DNA from: Haematococcus lacustris
Taxonomy: Eukaryota; Chlorophyta; Chlorophyceae; Chlamydomonadales; Haematococcaceae
Assembly (NCBI GenBank): GCA_030144725.1
Contig: JASKMD010000009.1
Span: 4,990,179 to 5,054,178 of the forward strand
Length of the DNA: 64,000 nt
Direction: 5' to 3'
Of this stretch, positions 37,968-50,000 are shown piece after piece (position 1 is the first letter of the stretch; each line of letters begins with the position of its first letter). Under the pieces are notes generated by a model. The model was given only the letters and a program-made list of their open reading frames with translations, did no database searches and was not told the origin of the DNA. A program made the position numbers and the translations under genes.

Positions 37968-38288
37968 TGCTGGGTCAGGAGCAGCAGCAGCAAGCAGGGT
38001 GTGAGGGTGGGGCTCAGGGCAGCAGTAGAAACAGGGCTGGGCACCAAAAGGGTTGGGAAGCAGCAGGGCTGGGCAGCAGCAGATGCGTCAGCAGCAGCGC
38101 ACCACTGGAGAGGACCTCTAGTGCATCCAGAGATGGCCTTGTATTCTAAGGACATGGGTGCGGCTTCTCAATGCGGCTCCTTGAATGCATGAGTAGAGCA
38201 TGACTGGCAGGGGTGTGCGTGGCATGCATGGTAAGGAATCCTCAGGTTAAATCCGACTCCTCTGAACCTGGTGACAAACGCTTGCATG

Positions 38289-38293
38289 TGTAA
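38289..38293 (+). terminator. Poly(A) signal TGTAA of the DnaJ gene
   Basis: TGTAA lies about 320 nt after the DnaJ stop. It is the first on this strand that I found. Confidence 0.4.
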
Positions 38294-38638
38294 GTGTGGC
38301 AGGCTGACAGACTTGCAGGACATGGCAGGCGTCGAGACGACCATGATACCAATTCGCACGCGATGACCAGCCACAGCCTGCCATAACAGTCGTAACAGCC
38401 GGATGGGTAGGTGTGTCTAAGTTGACCCAGGTGGTGGTGTCCCAGGCGTGGTGGCGGCAATGCAGGACCCCTCCCGTGGCCATAGCCAAAGTCATAGGGT
38501 CATAGCTGTCATAGGGTAGGGCTGCCCAGTAGGGAGCGACCGGCCCGACTATAATTATATTTATATATGGCTTGAGCACTTTTATAGCTTTTATAGGTCC
38601 TCGAATCTTGCGTCCGCTTCCACCGCCGACCAGCGCAA

Positions 38639-38796
38639 TGGCTGCGCCTAGCCCCGATGACCCCAATGCGCTGGGGTCGGATGGTCTGCCCAAGTTTGCC
38701 CATACCACCACGCAAACCTTTGGAGGGAAGGAAAGCACTGTCGCTCAGGTGTACAACCAGGTCAAAGGCTTAACTATGCGCGCGTACATTATCTGA
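38639..38796 (+). CDS. Possible orphan first exon, unrecognised
   Basis: An ATG at 38639 opens 52 codons (MAAPSPDDPNALGSDGLPKF, then AHTTTQTFGGKESTVAQ). A TATA-rich stretch (TATAATTATATTTATATATG, about 38550-38570) lies 70-90 bp upstream. Donor-like sites follow GCTCAG at 38748 and AACCAG at 38760. No continuing exons can be found before the converging eIF3g gene, so it is a gene start cut off from its body, a very short protein, or chance. I do not recognise the family. Confidence 0.3.
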
Positions 38797-39987
38797 ATCA
38801 GCCTAAACATCCGAAGGTCGTCATCGCATGAGCAGTAGCCAAGAGCAGCAGGTGGGAGGCGCTTGGAGCGTCAGCTTGGAGTTCCGGCGAGTGCACATGC
38901 AGCTGGGGTGTTAATCTTGTTCATCTGCTTGCTGAGCCTTAGCTGACTGATGATTGCTTGCAGTTGTAGACAGCTGGAGCATGACAAGTGTAGCATGGCT
39001 TGGTAGTTGCAAGCAAGGCAGTAGCGGCGTAGAGCAGCAGCCAACAAGGAGGTAGCAAGGAGTCAGCAAGGCATGACATGGAGCAAAACTGTGAGTGGCC
39101 GGCCCCTGGACGTGAGTGGCCCCCAATGCCCAGCCTAAACACAAGGATGCCTCTTGCTGGCTGCAGGCTTGATGTTCACACTCCTGTCCCTTGCCCCCTT
39201 CTCCCTTCCCTACCCACCTACTTCCCCCCCTCCCCTCCCCCCCATCCCACGACACACGCTGGAGCTTGGAGCGGGCAGCCTGGAGCGCGCAGCCTGGAGC
39301 TGGATGTTGTTGTTGTGTTGTGTGTTGTTGTGTTGTGTCGTGTGTTAGGGATTAGGGCTTACCACCCCCCCTAAGTCTAGCCCAGCCCCCTTCTTACATC
39401 AATGCATGTACTTAGCATCAGCGATACATGTCTTCTTGTAGTGGTGTTGCAAGGCATTTGAGCATCGAGACATGTATTGCTGTAATGATTTTGCGTGACA
39501 TGTGACTGCTGAAGTTGAGGGAGAAGGTTGAGGCATCACGGCACATGTAACACTGAAAGCCAGAGCCATCCCGAGCCATTCCGACAAACAGTGTCAAGTG
39601 ATGATGTAGCGCTGTCATGATGCAGCTTGTACTTGCATAGAGTCATGCCGCGACGGAAATGAGGTAAGGGGTGCCAGCTGGCTGACTTGTGCGCATACTC
39701 CCGAATTCTATGCTCCATGAACTGACATGCAAGCAGGCGTACTGCACTTGTGCCGCTGGCTTACGGCGTGCGTAGAAGGATTGCCAGCCTCGCCTTATGA
39801 TGTGCGTGAGTCTTCCAGGACCGGAAGGCACAGGTCAGGTTTGGGCGGGCGCCGATCTGAGCTAGTGTTTTGCGGCTGCTGGGTGCCGCATACGCCTGTT
39901 ACACCCAGTTGCGTCAAAACTTTGTCACGAGCTACACGGAGATTCGCGCCCCAGACCGTCTCACATTTGCGGGGCCAATGCGGGGGT

Positions 39988-40086
39988 GACCTGCACATAT
40001 GCATGTGATATGCGTGTCCCATTATTGTGCAGCGGTCGATATAGTAGTCCACTGCATCATTTTGGCAAGATGTAGCTTCAGTTGGA
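39988..40086 (+). repeat. Dispersed repeat, arm 1 (inverted partner at 47303-47405)
   Basis: About 100 bp with the core GATATGCGTGTCCCATTATT matches the reverse complement of 47303-47405 with few changes. The flanks outside do not match. Confidence 0.85.
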
Positions 40087-40534
40087 ATATTTGAGGTATA
40101 GGGAAAAATATAGGCGTCAATACTCAATGCTGCCAGTGCTTCTGCTTTTTCTGTGGTGTACCACTAAGTAATGATTGTAAGACATGCCATGGCAAGTTTG
40201 CACGTGCAACGTACCAGAGCAGAATCAACATTGTGGAGAGAATGTAAAATGACCCTCCATGACGACCCTCCATGACGACCTTGCCCGGAGTCGGCAAGAC
40301 CACATTCAGACATAAGCTTCCCCCCCCTTCCCGTAGCTCACCCCAACCCACACCCGTATCAACATCTTCGCATAAGCCTAGCTCACATGGACTGTCACAT
40401 TGCTGTTCATCACCGCCTCTCAACGTCGCACCGTAAACATTTCATCAACTCACTTGTCTTGTGTACGAGCTTGCTATGAACATGCGGGTCGATGGGCTGC
40501 TCACGGCTTGTTTGAGCTGCCTTGGCGTGAAAAG

Positions 40535-40600
40535 TACGCTCTTGCGTGAGTTCGAACCCGCAACCTCTCGCACTAGGCTGCTAAGCTACTGAGCCAAGCT
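40535..40600 (-). mobile_element. tRNA-like head of a SINE
   Basis: On the minus strand there is a good pol III A box, TGGCTCAGTAGC (40596-40585), and B box, GGGTTCGAACTC (40559-40548), with only 25 nt between them. That is too short for a normal tRNA and its acceptor stem does not close, so a tRNA-derived SINE or a decayed tRNA is more likely. An AT-rich block of repeated TATAATTATA lies upstream. Confidence 0.5.
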
Positions 40601-41146
40601 ATAATTATAGTCCTATAGCCTATATAGCCTATATAATTATAGCTTTTTATAGGAATCCGAGCCAACTATAATTATATGGGCGTACCCTACTGCCCAGTGA
40701 CGATCCGTGCATGGGCCCAACTACCAGCATCATGACACGCCATGCGTTGACAGCACGACCACGATGATGTCATACCATGACGACCATGGCACCTCTGACA
40801 GGAAACACGGGTCGGAAGCTACGAGTTCCTGCAGAATGTCCCAAACCCCTAAAGGTGGAGAGGTAAAAGCCGTCATTATCATCCAATCTCGGCTCCAAGG
40901 GACTCTGCAACCATTGAAGCTGGACGACACCCTGGAGTAGGCGCGTGAGCGGTTGTCCTTCTCGTCGCGGTCGACTATGTCGAAGTCCGGGTCCTCCGGC
41001 ACTGCTCTAGGCCCACCCACACCGGTTCATCTCTTCTTCCTCGCCATAAACAACAGCAACGCGAGGCAGCTACATGTACTAAGGATTTTCGTGTTTGTCA
41101 TACATATCCATTGTCAAAAATCAACAGCGTAAGCGTAAAAGCGGGG

Positions 41147-41163
41147 TTACAGTCCTTCTTACA
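41147..41163 (-). terminator. Poly(A) signals of eIF3g
   Basis: Two minus-strand TGTAA motifs (plus TTACA at 41147-41151 and 41159-41163) lie 42-58 nt after the eIF3g stop. Confidence 0.6.
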
Positions 41164-41204
41164 ACGTGGTACACATGCAAGCTCAAGCAACGTCGAGTCC
41201 GCAC

Positions 41205-43342
41205 TCATCGCTCAGCACGCGGCTGCGCAAACTCGACACGCAAGATCAGGTTGTCGTAGCCAAAGCCGTTGAGCGCACGGATGGCTCGCTCCGCATCCTC
41301 CCTGCAGAACCATGCAGTCAAGCATAGCTTGAGGATCCTCCAAGCCCAAATGGTGTAGGTAGTGTGCGAGCGATGGTAGGGCATACCCACCATCCTTAGT
41401 GCAGCACTCTGAACTTGCAGGTAAGGTTGGGGTGCAGATTGATCACCACATTACACCAGCTCACATAAGCCACGACCAAGCCACATGCATGGCTGTATGT
41501 GCATGCTACATACCGCATGGCATAGTTGACAAAAGCAAAGCCACGATTCTCCCCCGTCTCTCGGTCCACCGCCACAAAGCAGCGTGTGACGTGGCCAAAT
41601 GGCCGGAACAGTTCCTGCAACAATTGATGCACATCAGGAGGAGCAGCATGGGGTGCCATCCGCACAGCTTTTGTTTGTCTCCTACAAGGCTGCCCCCTCC
41701 AATAGCATGAATTGACCATGACTTCATTGCCCAGTTCTGGCCACGCAACCCATAACGTCGCGCCCTCTAATCACTAACAACTTACTCGCCCTTTCTAATC
41801 ACAAACAGAGGCAGCAGCTGAGCCTGTGCTTGCTTGATTATGTACTAGCCTGCATGTGCCACATTCCATGTGCACACCCGCATGTGCCATGTGTCCTTCC
41901 CAGACTTGCCTGATCCCTCAATCCCCACCTGTGGTAGCGAGCCCCCTGGCCTATCTCCATCACCTGGGTCAGCCCCCCACCTGCAAGTCAGCCTCAGTGA
42001 CGTCCTCCGACAAGTTGGTGACACGCACACTGTTCTGGTCGTCACGCCGCTTGTCTGGCCCGCCCCGCCCGCTATCCTCCATGCGCTCCCCTGGGCCGCG
42101 GTTGCGCAGACTGGGCGGCACGTACGCATTGGCCTTGCCCTGGCCTGGTGCAGCCAGCACTGGCCGGCTGGGAGGTTCGTTCTGCAACAAGCCAGAACAG
42201 AGGTGTCAGGGCAGCCAAGGGAGTGAGGGGTGGTGGGAGCAATGGGGATGAAGGTGATGGAGCAGCAGTGGGGCAGTGGGTGGGCCAGCGACCAGGCTAT
42301 GGACAAGTGCTGCAGCCAGGCAGTGGTGTGAAGGTGGGCAGAGTCCCACAGGCAGAGTGCTGTGTCAAGAGACCTGATGAGCTTAGACATACTGCTGCCC
42401 GCACTGGCGGGCGCTGTGGCTGAGCTGCCTAGTACCACACAGCTTTGTGTCTCCCCATCCCCTCCCCTGCCTACACCACAAGCTACAACAGAGTATGTTG
42501 GCTGCACTGCCGCTAGGCTGCACTGTGGTGTCTGCTGTGCAGCAATGCAGCAACTGTGGCTGAAGTCATGGCTGCGCGGGGTGCACCTCATCTGGGGGCT
42601 TCTCCGCTGCACTGAGCAGGCCCTTCGCTCGCAGCAGCTCACGCTCCATGCGCCGCTTATACAACAGGTCCTTGATGCTGTAACCCCCAAAAACCGGCAC
42701 ACACACACACGCATAAACTGAGAACAGCAATGCCATGCAGCTATGCTATCATTGTTTCAGTGACACACGCACCTGGTTGACACAACTGCTTTGTCACTTG
42801 ACTGCATGGCGGCTGCAAAGTCAATGGCTTGCTTCTTTTCTTGCTGTGTCGTCTTCTGCTGTCTGACCCTTTCGAAGGGAATGTCTTCATTTGCCTGCGG
42901 AAGAATGGTGCTTAGACTGTGCTGGTGTGTTGATGACTCTGCCCTGGCACCAACCGGCTGCACACCTGCATGGTCACACTGTCTGAGGCCGACTCCTTTG
43001 CTGCCTGGCCGAAGCGTTCCCATTTGCGCCGCTCAAGTGCCACCTGGGCAGAAAACCGTGCACCTCGCTAAATAGGCTGTCCTCGGTTGTGGCTGGCTCC
43101 ACAATGTGTGCATGATGGTTGAAGGTAAAAAGCAGAACTACGCAGCATACCGCGTAGACCTTCTTCTCTACGCTGACTATTTTTGTTTTGGTGGTCTTTT
43201 TGATGATCTCGCCCTTGTCATTCTTGCTGTACTCGGTTACTGTCTTGATATTGCCATTCTGTGTAACGCTGTTCTCCGGCATAGCCCCCTCCTCCTCGTC
43301 CAGCGTGTCTCCCCATCTTTGCCGGACTCGTGAAGCAGCCAT
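41205..43342 (-). CDS. EIF3G: Translation initiation factor eIF3 subunit G
   Basis: Seven exons join in frame: 43342-43151, 43043-42966, 42894-42773, 42677-42587, 42181-41981, 41614-41514 and 41301-41205, giving 293 residues. The N-terminus (RQRWGDTLDEEE, then IKTVTEYSKNDKGEIIKKTT) and the C-terminal RRM are typical: RNP2 is VRVTNL, RNP1 is RGFAFVNY, and the end is NLILRVEFAQPRAER. eIF3g is a cytosolic eIF3 subunit that binds RNA and takes part in scanning and reinitiation. The CCHC zinc knuckle found in the middle of plant and animal eIF3g is not seen. The region instead reads EDIPFERVRQQK and DLLYKRRMERELLRAKGLL, predicted helical and basic. Confidence 0.92.
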
Positions 43343-44256
43343 AGCTGGGACTGCTATGAAGAGGTGGTGAGGCGCGGGATGGCCGCGGCGAACTAAAGTT
43401 GGCGGCCCATGCAAGCGAATTACTGCAGCATGATTCGTTCGTCGGGCTGGGCAACACCACTAGAGCGTGACCCGGTTAGTTTAACCAGTCGCGCTCTAGT
43501 CAGCCTAATGGCAAATGCTGAACAGCAGGTGCAATGGTATCAGCGGGTGTAGATATGGCCCAGCGTGCTGTAGGTCAGAGCCTCCCAACTCTCATGAAAA
43601 GAGGGTGTGTCCTTTACACGAGGTTTATTTCTCGCTCAGGTTGCCGATTAAGCATCGAAGCACACCACTGTGTAGAGGACTCGCTTGGCTACACGGGATG
43701 CCTGTCCTAAGCTCTATCGAATGTGTACATGATGCACTACCTGGGCGTGAACCTGGCATACATTTTGTGGGCAGATATCACCATGCACGCCTCCTCCACT
43801 CTCGACCTTCTTAATGATGCATGTGATGACGCAAACGTGATGACGCAAACGCAAGTATCTGTGCAACCGCGCTTTGTGTTGCGATGGCCGGAACTGCGAG
43901 TTTGAAACCTAAGAAGCTGAAATGCTTCTTTAACGCACCCGCACCACTGCTAATGCTGCTATTAGAACAGCTGCATACTTCTTAGCATCGATTAGCTTTC
44001 ACTCGTCATTTGTGTCGCTCGCGCTGTCACGCGTCAGACGGAGTAGTTGTATGCTCTAGCGGTTCAACAAGACACTATGTGCACCCTTCACCTTTGATTA
44101 CAGTAGACTATCTGGCTTGATAGTCAAACTGACCGCGGGACCCTTCATAATCAAGCCTTTTCTGCTCGTTTCGCTGTCTACGCCCCGTATTCGTTGTAGC
44201 TAGAGCATGTGTGCAGATGCGCAGGCTTCGTTCTGTCGCTAAAGCGGTTTCGGACA
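43343..44256. other. Spacer upstream of eIF3g
   Basis: It should contain the eIF3g promoter next to 43342. A small direct repeat, GTGATGACGCAAAC, occurs twice at about 43826-43852. No gene seen. Confidence 0.4.
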
Positions 44257-45887
44257 TCACTGTTCGGTCCACGGTGCTAACACCAAATGCACTCCCTCGT
44301 CCACCATGCCCTCCCACCTGGCCCGACTAGCACCCCATGGCAAGGCAAGGCCTCTACACAAGCCTAGGGAAGCTAGGCTTGTGCCACACCCCCATGTTTG
44401 GCAGTCCATCCCAATGCCCATGATGAGGCTGCAAAGCCGCTCAATGCCGAAGGCGACCTCCGCAGACAACCCTTGCCGCCCACGGTCCTCTGCCTTGCCC
44501 CATGCTGTCAGGCCCTGGTGCAAAACATTGTGGTAGAGATGGCTGAGGCAAGGCCAGAACATGATGGGGGCTAAATCCTGGCGTCGGCGAGAAACGTTGA
44601 CGAGGGCGACGAGCCCACCCGTCCTCCCCACATTGCTTGCGGCACTGTCCACTGTGACACTGGCAAGCAATCCCCACAGGTTGGCCTCTGTGAGTAGCTG
44701 CTCCAAGTCTTGGGCTTGTGCTGCAGCGGTGTTGTCGAGGCACTTGCGGATAGCAAGCACTCGACACAAGATCCTGGACGGCTCTTGGCCATGTGCTAGG
44801 ATCTGAGCGGGCGTAGGGGGGTCAGCAGCCAAGGTGGGCAGGCGGGGGCCAGCAGCAGGGATGGTTGCACTTGCACAATACAACACCACTTTGCCACGGG
44901 TGATGGTGCAACCATCCATTTGGATATGGATTGCTGGCGCTTGTCTCAATAGGCCTGCGCATGCGCACACACATACACACACAAGTCAGCTCAACTCCAC
45001 CCCAAATTCAACACAATGGAACACCATGAAAGGAGTATGATATGAACAAGATTGAACAACAGCAAGGTTACACTATGGAACATGGTAACACCACATGGCA
45101 ACATCCCATGGTACTCACCCTCGAATGTGCGTTGGATGTCGCAAGTGAGCATCAGCTGGTGGCGACGTACTGTGGAAGGCCCAGCTTGATGTTGAGGTGG
45201 GGCATCAGGGAACTCTGCAGCCGCCACAGCTGTGCGCAGGGGGCCAAGCTGCTGGCATGACACGTTGGGCAAAGTCAACAGCGCCGCATTGCTGCATGCA
45301 TAGGCTGCAGTGAAGGCTCCCGTCGCAGTATCACGCTCCTTGTGGCAGGGGGGGGGGGGGGCCTTCAAGGCTGTTGCTGGGCTGGCTGCTTGTGTGCATG
45401 GCGGTGCACCCCACATGGCATGCCAGCGCTTCAAGGTGTAGAGTGACACCTCATTGCGTTGCAGCCAGGACATTTTGTCACGCACGTCCTTGGGCATGGC
45501 CCTCTTCGCTGTTGCTAGCTGGGCCCGCATGGCTGCCAGCTGGATCCCCATGCTTCTGACCTTACTCATGCATGCTGCCAGCTCTTCTTTTGCAGCTGCA
45601 GATTCTGCTTCGCTGCGGTGCAAAGACACTTGCACGGCTAGCACTTCGTTCTCAGACTGCTGCAGCGCTTGCTGAGACTGGTGCAATTGCTCTTGGCACA
45701 CTTGCAGGTCGGTGGCGGTGCGCATGTTGACATCTTGGCATGAGAGAAGCTGGGATCTGGCCTCTTCAAGTTCTGCCTGTGTGGCAGCAGCTGCTGACAT
45801 GAGTATTTGTTGCTGTTGGGCCGTTGCTGCATGTAGCTGCTGCTGCAACTGCCCTTGAGCCCCATAGGGCGCGTTTGCTGAGAGCAC
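44257..45887 (-). CDS. Transposon-like protein: coiled coil plus hAT-like RNase H segment
   Basis: Two exons join across a GT-AG intron: 45887-45119 and 44954-44257, about 488 codons. Residues 10-120 are Gln/Glu/Ala-rich with heptad-like leucines, a predicted coiled coil. The second exon has IHIQMDGCTITRGKVVLYC, SVTVDSAASNVGR and PCLSHLYHNVL. The D-x-A-x-x-N stretch and the following CxxH resemble hAT-type transposases, whose RNase H fold is interrupted by such a CxxH. Further acidic residues and a dimerisation domain are not evident, so it is truncated or only distantly related. The frame has no ATG at its 5' end, so the true start lies inside or in an unseen exon. A run of 13 G at about 45350 lies inside the first exon and could hide an indel. 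Confidence 0.45.
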
Positions 45888-48044
45888 CCATAGGGTGGCT
45901 GGCTGAAGTGAGAGGGGGGGGTAGGTGGAGAGAGGCTAGGAGGTGGTGGCGATGGTGGTGGTGGCTGAGATTTGGTAAGCAACAATTGCCAACAATGGTG
46001 TTGGCAGGATATGGTGCTGGTTATGGTGCTGGATATGGTGTTGGGAGGATATGGTGCTGGATATGGCGCTGGATATGGTGCATGGTGCATGGCAGGGTAG
46101 GGCCAAGCGATGTTGCATTTAAGTAACTTACCAGCAGGTTGGTGAAGGGTGAGGGGGCTTGATCTTGGCTGCTGGGTAGGGAGAGGGCTGCACTATCAGA
46201 GGGGAGGGGAGGGGGAGGGGAGAAGTAGGAAGGCTGGGCTGGGCTGGGTGGTGGTGGTAGGCTAGGAAGTGGTGGTAGTGGTGGTGGTGGTGGCAGCTGA
46301 GATTGGGTAAGAGGGCTCCTGCAACAATAGTCAACCATGGTGTTGGGGGGTAGCTATGCACGCTACATTGACAGCGGCAGCAAGGGCGGGTCAATCTGCT
46401 TCATACAACCTAGGGCTTACAAGCAACAAAGCAAGCTGTACTGGCAACATATGTCCGTCCTTACCCCGAGCTGAGAAGAAATTATGAGCTGAAGGACCAT
46501 TTGGGACCTTTGACCCCGCAGAAAGAGGACTAGGTGCGCGCCTACGCAAAGGAAACAACGTCGGGTTGATTGAGCCGGGAGAAATCTGTACCGCCGGCTG
46601 TACTTGCCCTTACAGCGTCAGGAGACCACCACGCCATTGCGATGCCCCTCCACAATGCACTTGCGCTGCGCGATGTCGTGAGAGCGACCGGCTGATTGGT
46701 GGGCGCACTTTTTTCGTTTACGGGGTTCCTGGCATTACGGGCGTATAGCAGACTAAGCGTTCATCGCATGCCGCACGGTGTTACGCCAAACGCACACTTC
46801 CCGGCAGCGGAATGTCCATGACATGGTTGTGTAAAAGGTTTTATCACAGTTGGGAGGGTCTGACTGTAGGAGACTGTGCCGTGCATGAAGGTGCTCGGGA
46901 ACCGGTAGCCCCAGTTCCTGTATCATTGCAATGCAAGGACTGAGCAACAACAGCAGCAGAAGTAGCAGGGTGTGTGCCTCCACAGCCCTGGCCACATGTC
47001 GCCTCAATTGTATAGTGAGATGACGGCTCGGGGTTATGTAAGATCAGGTGAAGATGACGTGAGACAACCTACATGGAGACACACTAAGGGCCGCATGTGC
47101 TTGGCAACACTGACATCGTGCCGGCCGCCGGACTAGTACACTACACAGCAACGGCTGGTGGAGGGAAGCATGAGTTAGAAAGTCGCTACACTAACCGCAT
47201 AGCAGCTACACCATCGCAGCCATAGATACGAGTTACTCAACCTGTATCACTGAAGACATGCCAATATTGGTACTGTGTCCTCGCACCCGGCGAACACTTT
47301 ACTCCAACTTAAGCTAGATCTTGCCAACATAATGCAGTGGACTACTATATCAACCGCCGCACAATAATGGGACACGCATATCACATGCATCATGTGCAGG
47401 GATCACTTCTTTTCTTTGGTGATGGCATTGAGCCACCCAAAAATAGGATTTAGAGCCCTGGATGAAACGCTCCCACTGTCATCTTCAGTAAAAGGCGGAG
47501 GATGAGTGAGACTGTGAGCGCCTCAGGCTTGCTCGCTGCATGGAACGTCTGGTGTGGCACTGCAACCGGTGCTGAGTGCTGAGTAGTGACCGATGGTGGG
47601 TTTTGCTGAAAATGAGCTATGTAACAAAACGTCCTGGCGGCTTATCTCTATATGTTTGAAACGTACGTAGACAACATCATAGCCTCCTCTGGTCATACGC
47701 GACTTGAACATTGTACCCATTGTACCCCTCCCAACTCTGACAGTGCCCTTTACACAACCTTATCGGATCTCCCGGTGCCGGGACGTGTGCGATTGGTGTT
47801 GCATCGCGCGGCATGCGATGGCCGCATAGTCTGCTACACGCCTGGTATGCCAATGAATGAATCGAAGGCAGAGACTCTAGCAGGAGCTGAGTGGTCAGGT
47901 GTCAGGTGAGCATTACGCCAAGTGCTTGCTTGAAGGTAGAGACATTGTGTTGCACAACTTGTGTACACGCCATGAAACAAGCTGGGCCATGAAACCTGTC
48001 CGCTTCTGCATGTAATCAGCACGGGCCTCAACCACCCTACAGCT
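45888..48044. other. Spacer with GGT-rich repeats and a dispersed repeat
   Basis: An imperfect duplication of about 300 bp period (TGGTGGTGG through GAGATT and GGTAAG) links 45890-46010 with 46200-46350. TATGGTGCTGGATATGG units repeat at 46003-46080. The second arm of the dispersed repeat is at 47303-47405. A minus-strand TGTAA (plus 47750-47754) may serve PUS3. No gene supported. Confidence 0.45.
47303..47405 (-). repeat. Dispersed repeat, arm 2
   Basis: Reverse-complement partner of 39988-40086, about 7.3 kb away. Confidence 0.85.
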
Positions 48045-49571
48045 TCACTCATCCTCAATGTCCGCCGTTGCCCCGTTAGTGGGTGGCCACGGCCACCGTA
48101 CGCCCAGCTTGTGTGCCCGTTCCTCAATGGACTGCTCCCGCGGCCTGCGCATCAATGGGACGTGTGCCCCTTTCTTCGCGGCGGCGGGTGCTCCAGACTG
48201 CGGACGCGGTGCGCCCCCTCCTTCTGTTTGCGTCATTTTCGCTGCGTCCGCCGTGTCGCACTCGATGCGCTGCAAGATGCTGGAGGCCATGGCAGCCGCC
48301 ACCAGGTGCTTCCCCACCAACAATTGCAACAGGCTGCTGTTCGCGGCCAGCGTTCGCGCGGAGCGGTGAAAGTGCAGTTCCTTGTAGGCGCATGCGTACA
48401 GTATGAGCGGTTCCTGCGGTCGCCAAGCCATGAAGCGTCGCTCGTCTCACGGACTCCACGTTTTCCCATGTCACTTTGCACGTCACACTGCTGTCAGGTT
48501 CGGACTGCTCTTACAATTCCTGGGGGGCAAGCTCTCACCTCCGGTGCCATAGTGTAGTTGGGCTTGCATGGCGTGGCCGTTATGTCCAGGAGGGAAGCCA
48601 CCACACCTGGCTGCTCCAACCCTTGCCCAACCATCAATAGCACAGCCACCATGCAGCGCACCTGCATTGCACATGACATTACACACGTTGATGCCACAAC
48701 GTTACACATGCTGATGCCACACGCTCAGCCATGGTTTGCACGTGAGTTCTGCACCTGCAGCCTCTAGTGCTGCAGCAACGCTTGGGAGCCATTCCACTCA
48801 ACAAGGGGCTTGCCCATCAGACTACCAGGCAGCGGGCTGTGGGTGCGGGTAGGTGTTAGGCCGGGTTGCATCTACCTTTGTGTAACAAATTATATGTACC
48901 AAAATAGGCAGTAAACAAAAGAAATAGTTCCAAATATCCCTTTGTATTGCTTGGCGACCCGTGTCTCCTGTCCACAACCTTCTGACCTCCTGCTCTTTGT
49001 TGCCTGACCTATGCTGCCATCCAGGCTGCCGCGTGGCTCTTGCTATCATGTGGCCCCTACCTGCCTGACCTGCTGTCCGTGATTGTTGCTCGCAAAGTCA
49101 ATTGAAACTTTGAATTGGCTAATACTGCTTTGCAGTACCCTCAACTGCCCCTGATTGCTTCTACCTGCTCCCACTTGTCCGTGTCTGTCGCTCGCCCAGT
49201 CCCTTAAAGCGCATCGTGTGCAGGTTGCTATGCCAACCTCGGTTTTGAAGCTGAACGAACTTGACAGTTGTAGGGCGTTGGTAATTGTGATCCGTATCTC
49301 TGAAGTTGCCCCGTTACTGCCCTGTAACTGCCGCCTCACTTCCCGGGGTCTGCGATGGTATTATGTGGTCCAAGGTCGTGAACACGCCCATCACATTGCA
49401 CAAGGAAGACACACGCCAGCAGCCCACCCAGCCCCCCAGCCCTATGGCACAGGGCACCTGCCTCAAGTCCCTTGGCTGGCTGCTAGGTGGTGGCTCAGCA
49501 GGCTGGCCAGGCAGGGCTCTTGCTTGAGACGTGTGCCCTTAGTCCATAGTGGGTGAGGATGGGCAGCCTGG

Positions 49572-49607
<36 letters not shown>

Positions 49608-50000
49608 ATAATTGCCACAGAGCCCCCGGTGACAGCCAGTCCAGGCAGTACCATTGAATGGGGGTTGTACTAATGATTACTGGGCTTAATGACAAACAGG
49701 CTCAGACAAGGTGTGGGCTGGCAAGGGTGAGCTGCTTAGCAGTGGCTTGTACGTGTGTGCAGGAGGGCATGACAAGGGTCAGTGTGTGGTGGGGAGGGGG
49801 GGCATGCCAGAGAGGGGGCAATAATCCAGGCGGTGTTCCAACAACCCTGCCCCTGCCCCTGCCCTTCCCCCATTTTCCCTTCCCCCTTACCTGATGCCAC
49901 AGGAAGGCGCTGCCTCTCACCGTGACGCAGTACACCCTGGTGCCTGCGGCCTGCAGTGCACCCCGCACCACCAGCGCCTCCTCCCCCAAGACCACCACCT
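48045..50000 (-). CDS. PUS3: tRNA pseudouridine synthase PUS3/Deg1, C-terminal part
   Basis: Three exons are visible: 50000-49891 (running into the gap), 48661-48539 and 48413-48045, in one frame. The join WHQ/VRCMVAVLLMVGQGLEQP rebuilds a TruA-family signature (GSAFLWHQVRCM, close to GQAFLYHQVRCM of animal PUS3). The next exons give YTMAPEEPLILYACAYKELHF and HVPLMRRPREQSIEERAHKLG, which fit the PUS3 C-terminus and not bacterial TruA. The enzyme isomerises uridine 38/39 in tRNA anticodon arms. The catalytic aspartate lies in the N-terminal half, which is missing in the gap. The intron 48662-49890 holds a CTG run at about 49576-49607. Confidence 0.87.

Larger units (their letters stand above)
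38797..41146. other. Repeat-bearing spacer between the orphan exon and eIF3g
   Basis: No supported gene. It holds one arm of a dispersed repeat (39988-40086), a tRNA-like SINE head (about 40535-40600) and an AT-rich block with TATAATTATA repeats (40601-40680). Confidence 0.5.

Noticed and set aside
40535..40600. A functional tRNA gene
   Set aside because: A and B boxes are only 25 nt apart and the acceptor stem does not pair; SINE head preferred.
48124..48486. Minus-strand open frame starting MTCKVTWENV
   Set aside because: It overlaps the PUS3 last exon in another frame; the PUS3 frame has clear family similarity.
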